This document shows positions 26,788 to 33,690 of a stretch of DNA of 64,000 nucleotides, piece by piece. Every line of letters begins with the position of its first letter. Position 1 is the stretch's first letter. Source of the DNA: Mycolicibacterium hodleri (GTDB lineage: Bacteria; Actinomycetota; Actinomycetes; Mycobacteriales; Mycobacteriaceae). A program made the translations under genes and the position numbers. Below the pieces are notes generated by a model, which was given only the letters and a program-made list of their open reading frames with translations, was not told the origin of the DNA and ran no database searches. The DNA is taken from positions 62,285-126,284 of the forward strand of contig NZ_JACKTL010000036.1 of NCBI RefSeq assembly GCF_025822245.1, given 5' to 3'.

Positions 26788-27082
26788 GGACGCCGGCGAT
26801 GACCAAGGCAATGCCGATCAGCATCCTGACCGTCAGCGGATCCCCGAAGACGTAGCGCGCGATCACCGCGACGAGGGCCACGCCGCACGCGGTCCACACC
26901 CCGTAGGCGACGCCCACGGGCATGCCGAGCTTCAGCGTCAGCCACAGCAGGTAGAACGACGCCACGTAGCCCGCCGCGACGGGAACGATCCACGCCCGCT
27001 TGCGGAAGCCGTCCGACGCGCGCACGCCGAGCGTCGCGAAGACCTCGACGCCGATCGCGAGCGCCAGCACCAGCCACATCAT
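26756..27082 (-). CDS. SMR-family efflux protein, subunit 2
   Basis: 108 aa, four membrane helices, start ATGATG at 27082. The essential Glu lies in ALAIGVEVFATLGVRAS (position of EmrE Glu14). The GMPVGVAYGVWTACGVALVAV and DPLTVRMLIGIALVIAGVL helices are SMR hallmarks. Its start overlaps the stop of the SMR gene before it by 4 nt (ATGA), so both are made together. Known: paired SMR genes often form obligatory heterodimers with the subunits in opposite orientation. Substrates could be cationic drugs or guanidinium; which group this belongs to is not certain. Confidence 0.85.
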   Translation of the reverse strand: MMWLVLALAIGVEVFATLGVRASDGFRKRAWIVPVAAGYVASFYLLWLTLKLGMPVGVAYGVWTACGVALVAVIARYVFGDPLTVRMLIGIALVIAGVLTIELAGAVR

Positions 27083-27414
27083 GGCGTGGGAGCCTCTTGG
27101 CGCGAACCGAACTCGATGAACAGCACGCCGGCGATGATCAGGACGATGCCGAGCGCGATCGGCCAGGTGAACGGGTCGCTGAAGATCACCGCTGCCAGTA
27201 CCGCCGTCAGCGCCGTGCCGGTCGCACCCCAGATGCCGTAGGTCACGCCCACCGGCACGCCTTCGCGGAGGACGAGGGTCAGCAGGGTGAACGCGCATGC
27301 GTACCCCACGACGACGGCCACCATCCAGGCGCCGTGGTCCTGAGACGCCCGCAGCGACAGCGTCGCGGCGACCTCGGTCACGATCGCCGCCCCGAGCAAC
27401 ACCCACTTGCGCAC
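27079..27414 (-). CDS. SMR-family efflux protein, subunit 1
   Basis: 111 aa from GTG at 27414; an upstream TTG is less likely because the TAAGTT box stands 6 nt before this GTG. Four helices with VTEVAATLSLRAS (the essential Glu), GVPVGVTYGIWGATGTALTA and ITAGVL-type final helix (LGIVLIIAGVLFIEFGSR). The loop charges differ from its partner, as expected for subunits that insert in opposite orientation. The 36-bp gap to the divergent esterase holds both promoters. Confidence 0.85.
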   Translation of the reverse strand: MRKWVLLGAAIVTEVAATLSLRASQDHGAWMVAVVVGYACAFTLLTLVLREGVPVGVTYGIWGATGTALTAVLAAVIFSDPFTWPIALGIVLIIAGVLFIEFGSRQEAPTP

Positions 27415-27420
27415 CAAAAC

Positions 27421-27426
27421 AACTTA
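27421..27426 (-). promoter_or_regulatory. Leaderless-type -10 box for the SMR pair
   Basis: TAAGTT on the minus strand, 6 nt before the GTG at 27414. Confidence 0.55.
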
Positions 27427-27437
27427 GTCGGGCACGA

Positions 27438-27443
27438 TATCGT
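27438..27443 (+). promoter_or_regulatory. Leaderless-type -10 box for the esterase
   Basis: TATCGT, 7 nt before the ATG at 27451. It lies inside a perfect 10-bp palindrome ACGATATCGT (27434-27443), a candidate operator shared with the divergent SMR pair. Confidence 0.5.
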
Positions 27444-27450
27444 CGTTTCC

Positions 27451-28998
27451 ATGGCCGACCCGACAACCGCACCGATCGTCGACACGGCGTACGGGCCCGT
27501 GCGCGGAATCGACGACGGAAGCGTCAAGTCGTGGCGGGGTGTTCGCTACGCCGCGCCGCCGGTGGGGGAGCTGCGATGGCGTTCGCCGCAGGCTCCCGAG
27601 CGCTGGATCGACGTCGCGGACGCCTCGCGCGTCGGCCCCGCCTGTCACCAGCCCACGGATCCGCGAATACCGCTCGATCTCGGCGCGCCGCAGGGCGACG
27701 ACTCCCTGACGCTGAACGTCTGGGCGACCTCGGACACCGAGGCCGGCGCCGGCAAGCCCGTGATGGTCTGGGTGCACGGCGGCGCGTACGTCCTGGGTTC
27801 GGCCGCGCAGACCCTCTACCGCGGGCGGGCCCTGGCCGCCGGCGGCGCGGTGATCGTAACCGTCAACTACCGGCTCGGGGCGTTCGGGTTCCTCGACCTG
27901 TCGTCGTTCAGCACCGACCGCACCCGGTTCGAGAGCAACCTGGGCCTACGGGACGTCCTGTTCGCCCTCGAGTGGGTGCGCGACAACATCGCGGCGTTCG
28001 GCGGCGACCCCGACCGGGTCACGCTGTTCGGCGAGTCCGCGGGCGGGGGCATCGTGACCACGCTGCTGGCCAGCCCGGCGGCCCGTGGACTGTTCTCCGC
28101 CGCCATCGCCCAGAGCTCCCCGGTGACCTCCGTGTACGACGCCAGCCGGTCGCGCGGAGTCGCCCAGCAGTTCCTGGAGACCCTCGGCATCGGCGCCGAC
28201 GACGTCGACCGCCTGCCCGACGCCCCGATGAGCGAGGTGCTGCTCGCCTCGAAGCGACTGTTCGACGAGGTGCCGGTGCGTTCACCCGGCACGCTGGCCT
28301 ATGCGCCGATCGTCGACGGCGAGCTGGTGCCCGACTATCCCGTCGCAATTGCGCGGGCCGGCGGCACGCATCCGGTGCCGTTGATCATCGGCACCAACAA
28401 GCACGAGGCGGCGCTGTTCCGCTTCATGAAGTCGCCGCTGATGCCGATCACGCCGTCGGCCATCAAGTCGATGTTCGACGGGATTGCCTCCGAGCAGCCC
28501 AGCCTGCAACTGCCGAGTGAGGCGGATCTGATGTCGGCCTATCCGGGCCGGGGCAAGAACCCCGGCTTGGGCGTCGCCCGCGACATCGGTTTCCGGATGC
28601 CGACGATCTGGTTCGCGGAGGGGCATGCCTCCGTCGCGCCGGTGTTCACCTATCGGTTCGACTGGGCGACGCCGATGCTCAAGCTGCTGCGCCTCGGCGC
28701 CGCGCATGCCACCGAGCTGCCGTACGTGTGGGGCAATCTCGTTGCGGGAAGCAAGGATCCGACGTTCAAGCTGGGTGGCCTCAAGGCCGGCACCGCCCTG
28801 TCCGAGCGCATCCGCACCCGGTGGGTGAACTTTGCCGCGACCGGTGAACCGACCGGTCCGGCGGGGGAGCCGCGTTGGCGGCCCTACCGCGACGAGGATC
28901 GTGCCACCCTGCTGCTCGACAAGCGCGACGTCGTGGTCGAGGATCCCGACCGCCCGCTGCGCGCGGCGTGGGGCAACGACGTCTTGAGCTTTCGCTAG
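27451..28998 (+). CDS. Type-B carboxylesterase
   Basis: 515 aa from the ATG at 27451. Early WRGVRYAAPPVGELRWR, then EDDSLTLNVW-like DDSLTLNVWA, oxyanion VWVHGGAYVLGS, and the nucleophile elbow VTLFGESAGGGIVTTLLASP (Ser ~195) are diagnostic. Acid residue and His are in the C-terminal half (HATELPYVWGN for His). Known: PF00135 esterases hydrolyse carboxylic esters, often xenobiotic; LipT of M. tuberculosis is a relative. No signal peptide. A strong hairpin follows the stop. Divergence from an efflux pair suggests, weakly, a detoxification cluster. Confidence 0.88.
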   Translation: MADPTTAPIVDTAYGPVRGIDDGSVKSWRGVRYAAPPVGELRWRSPQAPERWIDVADASRVGPACHQPTDPRIPLDLGAPQGDDSLTLNVWATSDTEAGAGKPVMVWVHGGAYVLGSAAQTLYRGRALAAGGAVIVTVNYRLGAFGFLDLSSFSTDRTRFESNLGLRDVLFALEWVRDNIAAFGGDPDRVTLFGESAGGGIVTTLLASPAARGLFSAAIAQSSPVTSVYDASRSRGVAQQFLETLGIGADDVDRLPDAPMSEVLLASKRLFDEVPVRSPGTLAYAPIVDGELVPDYPVAIARAGGTHPVPLIIGTNKHEAALFRFMKSPLMPITPSAIKSMFDGIASEQPSLQLPSEADLMSAYPGRGKNPGLGVARDIGFRMPTIWFAEGHASVAPVFTYRFDWATPMLKLLRLGAAHATELPYVWGNLVAGSKDPTFKLGGLKAGTALSERIRTRWVNFAATGEPTGPAGEPRWRPYRDEDRATLLLDKRDVVVEDPDRPLRAAWGNDVLSFR

Positions 28999-29009
28999 CC
29001 CCGACGTCA

Positions 29010-29031
29010 ACGGCGCCCGGCTGGGCGCCGT
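29010..29031 (+). terminator. Terminator hairpin after the esterase
   Basis: Perfect 9-bp stem ACGGCGCCC / GGGCGCCGT with a GGCT loop, 11 nt after the stop. No T-run. Confidence 0.55.
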
Positions 29032-29052
29032 CGCGGCACTGGCGGCCGTCGG

Positions 29053-29058
29053 TAGGGT
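29053..29058 (+). promoter_or_regulatory. Leaderless-type -10 box for the DAO-type oxidase
   Basis: TAGGGT, 6 nt before the GTG at 29065. Confidence 0.55.
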
Positions 29059-29064
29059 TGACCC

Positions 29065-30471
29065 GTGGAAACCGTCTTCGATGGATACGTCGACCCCGCG
29101 CTGGTCGAGCGGTCGCTGACCGGCAGCGCGTTCGGGTCGATGTGGTTGGACCTCGAGCGTCCCGAGCGGCCGACGCTGTCCCAATCGGTGAGCTGTGACC
29201 TGTTGGTCGTCGGGGGCGGCTACGTCGGTCTGTGGACGGCACTGCATGCCGCGCAACGGGATCCGGATCGGCGCATCGTGGTGATCGACGCCCACCGCGT
29301 CGGGTGGGCGGCTTCGGGCCGCAACGGCGGCTTCGTCGAGGCCAGCCTGACCCACGGCCACGAAAACGGAAAGACGCGCTGGCCCAACGAGATCGATCGA
29401 CTCGAGGCCATGGGGGTGGAGAATCTCGACGGCATGCAGGCCGAGATCGAACGACTCGGCCTCGACGTCGAATGGCAACGCAGCGGGATGCTCGCCGTCG
29501 CGACCGAGCCGCACCAGGTGGCGTGGCTACAGGAGTCCGCGGCCGAGGGGGACGGCGAGTTCCTCGACGGCGAGGCGGTGCGCGCGGAGGTTCATTCGCC
29601 GACGTTCCTGGCCGGGCTGCAACACGCCGACACGTGCGCGATCGTCCACCCCGGCAAGCTCGCCCTCGAACTGGCCCGCGCGTGTACCGAGGCCGGTGTC
29701 ACCATCTACGAGCACACCAACGCGACGTCGCTGAGCTCCGGCACGGCGTCGATAGAGGTGACCGCCGGCGGATCCGTGATCACGGCCAAGCAGGTGGTCC
29801 TGGCCACCAATGTCTTCCCGCACCTGCTGCGGCGCAACCGTTTTCATACGGTGCCGGTCTACGACTACGTGCTGTCCACCGAGCCGCTCACCGACGCCCA
29901 GGTGCAAGGCATCGGCTGGCAGAACCGGCAGGGCATCGGCGACTCGGCCAACCAGTTCCACTACTACCGCATGACCAAGGACAACCGGATCGTGTTCGGC
30001 GGCTACGACGCCGTCTACCACTTCGGTCGCAAGGTCGACGCCAAGTACGAGGACCGGCAGGAGAGCTACCGCAAGCTCGCCGCGCACTTCTTCATCACCT
30101 TCCCGCAGTTGGAGGACGTCCGCTTCAGCCACCGGTGGGCGGGCGCCATCGACACCAACACCCGGTTCTGCGCGCACTGGGGTCTGGCCCGCGACGACCG
30201 GGTCGCCTACGTCAACGGGTTCACCGGGCTCGGCGTCGGCGCCGCCCGATTCGCCGCCGACGTCTGCCTGGACCTGCTGGGCGGGGTACCGACCCAGCGC
30301 ACGGAGCTGCAGATGGTGCGTCAGAAGCCGCTTCCCTTCCCGCCCGAACCGCTGGCGAGCGTCGGGATCCAGGCGACGCGGTGGTCACTGGACCGCGCCG
30401 ATCACTCGGCGGGTCGTCGCAACGTGCTGTTGCGCACCCTGGACGCCCTCGGTTTGGGCTTCGACTCCTAG
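29065..30471 (+). CDS. FAD-dependent amine/D-amino-acid oxidase (PuuB-like)
   Basis: 468 aa. Nucleotide motif LLVVGGGYVGLWTALHAA with the acidic end of beta-2 (IVVIDAHRVGWAASGRNGG) at ~48-85; the WAASGRNGG loop is standard for gamma-glutamylputrescine-oxidase and glycine-oxidase relatives. The C-terminal FSHRWAGAIDTNTRF and YVNGFTGLGVGAARF close the active site. Oxidises a primary or secondary amine with FAD and O2. Exact amine unknown: polyamine, sarcosine and D-amino acids all fit. The frame ends after ~45 residues of a less typical tail. Confidence 0.85.
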   Translation: METVFDGYVDPALVERSLTGSAFGSMWLDLERPERPTLSQSVSCDLLVVGGGYVGLWTALHAAQRDPDRRIVVIDAHRVGWAASGRNGGFVEASLTHGHENGKTRWPNEIDRLEAMGVENLDGMQAEIERLGLDVEWQRSGMLAVATEPHQVAWLQESAAEGDGEFLDGEAVRAEVHSPTFLAGLQHADTCAIVHPGKLALELARACTEAGVTIYEHTNATSLSSGTASIEVTAGGSVITAKQVVLATNVFPHLLRRNRFHTVPVYDYVLSTEPLTDAQVQGIGWQNRQGIGDSANQFHYYRMTKDNRIVFGGYDAVYHFGRKVDAKYEDRQESYRKLAAHFFITFPQLEDVRFSHRWAGAIDTNTRFCAHWGLARDDRVAYVNGFTGLGVGAARFAADVCLDLLGGVPTQRTELQMVRQKPLPFPPEPLASVGIQATRWSLDRADHSAGRRNVLLRTLDALGLGFDS

Positions 30472-30518
30472 CGACCACGGCCCCCGGCCCTTTGGGTGCG
30501 GGGCGGCTTTGCCGTCGG

Positions 30519-30524
30519 TACGCT
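30519..30524 (+). promoter_or_regulatory. Possible -10 box for the serine protease gene
   Basis: TACGCT; start of transcription expected near 30531, giving a ~29-nt leader with GGAG before the TTG at 30560. Confidence 0.35.
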
Positions 30525-30559
30525 AACCACCCAACGATCCCTAGCGAGCGGAGACGACG

Positions 30560-31255
30560 TTGCGCCGAAGGCGTGTGCGTGCGGCCGTGTTGGCCTCCGC
30601 CGCGGCGGCATCCCTGGTGTCGCTCGCCGCACCGGCCGGTGCCGATCCCGGTGTGCTGGTGTACCCGGGCATGGAGATTCGGCAGGGCAACAACCTGTGC
30701 ACCCTCGGGTTCGTGGACGTGGTGGCGCGCACGGCGTACACCGCGGGCCATTGCCGCGGCGACGGGAACGTCACAGACAGGGACGGCCACGTCCTGGGTC
30801 ATCAGGAGACCTACCGCGACGACACTCCCAACGGTGCGGTCGTCGCCACCGATCACATGATCTCCGACTGGGAGACCATCACCTTGGCACCCGACGTACA
30901 GGTGAACGACATCCTGCCGGGTGGACGCACGTTGGCCCTCGACCCGGCGATGGTGCCCCAGCAGGGACAGCCCGTCTGCCACTTCGGGGTGGTCACCGGC
31001 GAGAGCTGTGGCACCGTGCAGTCGGTCAACAACGGGTGGTTCACGATGGCCAACGGCGTGGTCAGCAAGAAGGGTGATTCTGGTGGCCCCGTCTACGTTC
31101 TGGCCGACGACGGGCGCGCCGTCATCGTCGGAATGTTCAACAGCACCTGGGGTGACTATCCCGCCGCGGTGTCGTGGTCGGTCACCGATCAACAGATCCG
31201 CCAACAGGTCTTCACTTCCGCGGCCGGCACCGTGCCGGCCCCGCCGCCCGCGTAG
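30560..31255 (+). CDS. Secreted trypsin-like serine protease (Rv1815-like)
   Basis: 231 aa from TTG at 30560 (GGAG 7 nt upstream). Arg-rich n-region, signal core [18 protein letters not shown], cleavage after GAD-like ADP. Chymotrypsin-fold triad: His in [10 protein letters not shown], Asp in [10 protein letters not shown], Ser in [11 protein letters not shown]. Five cysteines suggest disulfides (NLCTLG with GHC). Length and [13 protein letters not shown] start match M. tuberculosis Rv1815, so this gene opens the shared syntenic block. Substrate unknown. The SecD-head-like gene starts 6 bp later. Confidence 0.85.
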   Translation: MRRRRVRAAVLASAAAASLVSLAAPAGADPGVLVYPGMEIRQGNNLCTLGFVDVVARTAYTAGHCRGDGNVTDRDGHVLGHQETYRDDTPNGAVVATDHMISDWETITLAPDVQVNDILPGGRTLALDPAMVPQQGQPVCHFGVVTGESCGTVQSVNNGWFTMANGVVSKKGDSGGPVYVLADDGRAVIVGMFNSTWGDYPAAVSWSVTDQQIRQQVFTSAAGTVPAPPPA

Positions 31256-31261
31256 GCGTCG

Positions 31262-31894
31262 ATGAGGTACCGACTGCTCTCGTGGTTCTCCTCGGGTGAG
31301 AAGTGGACGGCACGGCGGTTCGGCGTCGCGGTGCTGGCGTCGATCGGCATCCTGGCGGTGGTCAGCACCATCGTCGTCGGCGCGGCGATGGCCTTCATGA
31401 CCAAGGACCAGGATCGAAATGCTCAGCGCCCCACCGCGATGCCGACCAGGCCGACCCCCGCGGTGATCGGGATTCCGCTGGCGGTGCGGCCAGTCCTCTC
31501 GCCGCCGCTGGTGGCGAATCCGCAGGACTGCCCACCCGTTCCGCCTCCGACGCCGTCCGAGGCGCCGATCGAGGTGTGCGACGTCGACCGGGCCGCCGTG
31601 TACCGGCTCGGGCCGGTGGGCTTGGCGCTGAACCTGACCGGTGCCACCGAGACCAAGTTGCCGGACAGCGAGTTCCACACGGTGCAGATGTCGATGGATC
31701 AGGCGTCCAGCACGGCCTTCGCGCAGTACACGGGGGCCAACGTCGGCAAGCAGCTGGCCTTCGTCCGCAACGGCGTCGTGCTCGCCGCGCCCGCCATCAC
31801 CCAGGCCGTCGACGGGCAGTCCATTCAGATTTCGGGCGAGCTCCGGGCCGCGACGGCCGCCACGATCGCGCAGATGCTGCGGGACGGCAGCTGA
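31262..31894 (+). CDS. Single-pass membrane protein with SecD P1-head-like domain
   Basis: 210 aa. One membrane helix at ~22-46 (VAVLASIGILAVVSTIVVGAAMAFM); a Pro-rich linker; an outside domain at ~100-210. FHTVQMSMDQASSTAFAQYTG, then KQLAFVRNGVVLAAPAIT, GQSIQISGELRAATA and AQMLRDGS match the P1 head subdomain of SecD in order and spacing. In SecD this head captures translocated protein; here it stands without the translocase part. Inferred: extracytoplasmic chaperone or binding protein that may serve the adjacent secreted protease. Two paired cysteines (DCPPVPP, EVCDVD). Confidence 0.7.
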   Translation: MRYRLLSWFSSGEKWTARRFGVAVLASIGILAVVSTIVVGAAMAFMTKDQDRNAQRPTAMPTRPTPAVIGIPLAVRPVLSPPLVANPQDCPPVPPPTPSEAPIEVCDVDRAAVYRLGPVGLALNLTGATETKLPDSEFHTVQMSMDQASSTAFAQYTGANVGKQLAFVRNGVVLAAPAITQAVDGQSIQISGELRAATAATIAQMLRDGS

Positions 31895-31904
31895 GCTTCG
31901 GCCG

Positions 31905-32342
31905 TCACAGCAGCTCGAGGATCGGGATGGACGGGGCGACGGCACGGATCTGCTCGTCGGTCGAGTCGGGTGTCAGGCCGCCGACGTGTCCCTTCACCTC
32001 CCAGTACCACCGGTCGAGATAGCGCCGGAGCAGGTCGGTCTTGGCCTCGTCGGCGACCTCGAGGACCCGGACGGTCCGAGTCCGCCACCGGGGGCCCAGC
32101 TCGACCTCGCCGGCGGCCCTGGCGTTGCGCACCCACTGGGTGTTGCCCCGCGGCGAGACCACGTAGTGGCGGTCGCCGACTGTCATCAGGTTGACGACGA
32201 CGCCCCGGAGCTTGCCGGTCGTGCGGCCGCGGACGCGAAGTGCGCGCGTGCCGGCAACGCTGACGCCTGCCTCGGCCAGCCAGCGGAACACCACGTTGGT
32301 GGCACGGGCGGCGCGGTTGGGTTCGTCGTATCGGGTGGTCAT
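31905..32342 (-). CDS. F420-dependent nitroreductase family protein (Ddn type)
   Basis: 145 aa, PF04075 fold: ALRVRGRTTGKLRGVVVNLM, then RHYVVSPRGNTQWVRNARA and the split-barrel strands that bind deazaflavin F420. Known: Ddn of M. tuberculosis reduces quinones and activates nitroimidazoles with F420H2; many paralogues have unknown substrates. The ATG at 32342 follows GAGGAG. It is divergent from the TetR gene across two palindromes, so it is almost certainly a target of that repressor. It ends 10 bp from the SecD-like gene. Confidence 0.85.
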   Translation of the reverse strand: MTTRYDEPNRAARATNVVFRWLAEAGVSVAGTRALRVRGRTTGKLRGVVVNLMTVGDRHYVVSPRGNTQWVRNARAAGEVELGPRWRTRTVRVLEVADEAKTDLLRRYLDRWYWEVKGHVGGLTPDSTDEQIRAVAPSIPILELL

Positions 32343-32371
32343 GTCGATCTCCTCTGTTGACGGGCCACTGC

Positions 32372-32386
32372 GAGAGCAGTGCTCTC
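32372..32386. promoter_or_regulatory. TetR operator 1
   Basis: Perfect 15-bp palindrome GAGAGCA-G-TGCTCTC in the divergent region between the nitroreductase and the TetR gene. Confidence 0.75.
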
Positions 32387-32419
32387 ATTCGAGAGTGGCA
32401 CACCCGATCGACCAAAGCA

Positions 32420-32432
32420 AGAGCATTGCTCT
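32420..32432. promoter_or_regulatory. TetR operator 2
   Basis: Perfect 13-bp palindrome AGAGCA-T-TGCTCT, sharing the core with operator 1; centres are 47 bp apart. It is 22 bp before the TetR ATG, fitting autoregulation. Confidence 0.75.
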
Positions 32433-32454
32433 CGAAATGTGCGACACTCGACCC

Positions 32455-33138
32455 ATGGGGAAGCGTCAGGAGGCCCGCGACCGGATCGAACGCGAGATCG
32501 TCGAGGTCGGGAGGAGGCATCTGATCACCGACGGCGCGGCCGGCCTGTCGCTGCGGGCCATCGCCCGCGACCTCGGCATGGTCTCCTCGGCGGTGTACCG
32601 CTACGTGGCAAGCCGCGACGACCTGTTGACCCTCCTCATCGTCGACGCCTATACCGACCTGGCCGACACCGTCGACCGGGCCGCCGCGTCCGCCGAGGGG
32701 CCGTGGCAGGACAAACTGCTGGCCATGGCTCGTGCCGCCCGCGCCTGGGCGCTGGACCAGCCGGCGAGTTGGGCGCTGATCTACGGCAGCCCCGTGCCGG
32801 GGTATCACGCCCCCGCCGACATCACCGTCGGCCCCGGCACCCGCGTCGTCGGCGCCCTGCTGGCCGTGGTCTCCGACGGGGTCGCCGCGGGCGACGTGCC
32901 CGACTCCGGTCCCCAGCCGTCGTCGGCGACGACGGCTGACTTCGACGTCATCCGCGGCGAATTCCCCTTCACCGGTGGGGACACGGCGATGTTGAAGGGC
33001 TTCCTGCTGTGGGCTGCGCTGGTCGGGGCGATCAGCCTCGAGACCTTCGGTCAGTACGGCGCGGACACGTTGTCGGACCCCGCCGACGTCTTCGACGGGC
33101 AGATTCGGCTGGTCATCGCCGCGACGACACTCGGCTGA
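32455..33138 (+). CDS. TetR-family repressor (Rv1816-like)
   Basis: 227 aa from the ATG at 32455. DNA-binding domain at ~10-55: LSLRAIARDLGMVSSAVYRY is the helix-turn-helix. The ligand domain is of the WHG/TetR_C_13 type (RAWALDQPASWALIYGSPVPG). Known: Rv1816 is the M. tuberculosis protein at this position. It faces the nitroreductase gene with two identical-core palindromes between them, so it should repress both itself and that gene; the ligand is unknown. The next unit, 30+ bp downstream, has its own steroid-type operator, so it is probably regulated separately. Confidence 0.85.
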   Translation: MGKRQEARDRIEREIVEVGRRHLITDGAAGLSLRAIARDLGMVSSAVYRYVASRDDLLTLLIVDAYTDLADTVDRAAASAEGPWQDKLLAMARAARAWALDQPASWALIYGSPVPGYHAPADITVGPGTRVVGALLAVVSDGVAAGDVPDSGPQPSSATTADFDVIRGEFPFTGGDTAMLKGFLLWAALVGAISLETFGQYGADTLSDPADVFDGQIRLVIAATTLG

Positions 33139-33147
33139 CCGCCGAAC

Positions 33148-33161
33148 TAGAACACGTTCTA
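33148..33161. promoter_or_regulatory. KstR-type operator
   Basis: TAGAACACGTTCTA matches the KstR palindrome TNNAACNNGTTNNA at every fixed position; with one more pair outside (C/G) the arms are 7 bp. It precedes the VOC-flavoprotein operon, whose function in cholesterol breakdown it suggests. Confidence 0.7.
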
Positions 33162-33195
33162 GCCAGCGGTGCCCGCCGGAGATATCCTCGATGCG

Positions 33196-33690
33196 ATGCC
33201 CAACCAGACACCTGTCCAGATCGCCTGGGTGACGCGCGACCTCGGCGCCACCGAGACCGCGCTGACCCAGCTGCTGGGCGCCAAGAAGTGGGTCCGGATG
33301 TCCGACGTCCACTTCGGCCCGGACACCTGCACCCACCGCGGCCAGCCGGCCGACTACGTGGCGCACGTGTCGCTGTCCTATGCCGGGGACACCCAACTCG
33401 AACTCATCGAACCCGTCCGGGGCGAGAGCATCTACACCGAATTCCTCGACGCCTCGGGACCCGGGCTGCATCACGTCGCGATCGAGGCCGACGACCACGA
33501 CCACTTCGACGCGATGCTGGTCGACGCCGAACGCGACGGCGCGGCGGTGGTGTGCCGCGGCACCATGCCCGGCGGGATGAGGTTCGCCTATCTGTCCGCC
33601 GCCCAGGCCGGCGTTCCCTACCTCGAGGTCGCGTTCGTTCCGTCCGAGATCCGAGCCTTCTTCGACTACGTAAAACAGGAGCAAGCGTGA
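33196..33690 (+). CDS. VOC/glyoxalase-fold protein
   Basis: 164 aa from the ATG at 33196; a GTG at 33169 would place the operator directly on the start and is less likely. Two paired VOC beta-alpha-beta-beta-beta units: VQIAWVTRDLGATETALTQL, then TQLELIEPVRGESIYTEFL, GLHHVAIEADDHDHFDAML and VPYLEVAFVP. A metal-binding Glu and the His of HHVAIEADD are present, as in methylmalonyl-CoA epimerase and dioxygenases of this fold. Translation is coupled to the flavoprotein gene (GTGA overlap). Behind a KstR-type operator, so a step in steroid or side-chain metabolism is inferred. Confidence 0.75.
   Translation: MPNQTPVQIAWVTRDLGATETALTQLLGAKKWVRMSDVHFGPDTCTHRGQPADYVAHVSLSYAGDTQLELIEPVRGESIYTEFLDASGPGLHHVAIEADDHDHFDAMLVDAERDGAAVVCRGTMPGGMRFAYLSAAQAGVPYLEVAFVPSEIRAFFDYVKQEQA

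Noticed and set aside
25605..26811. Minus-strand open frame opposite the MFS gene
   Set aside because: Only its last part (below 25542) is real, as the MalQ N-terminus; the rest is an antisense shadow of the transporter.
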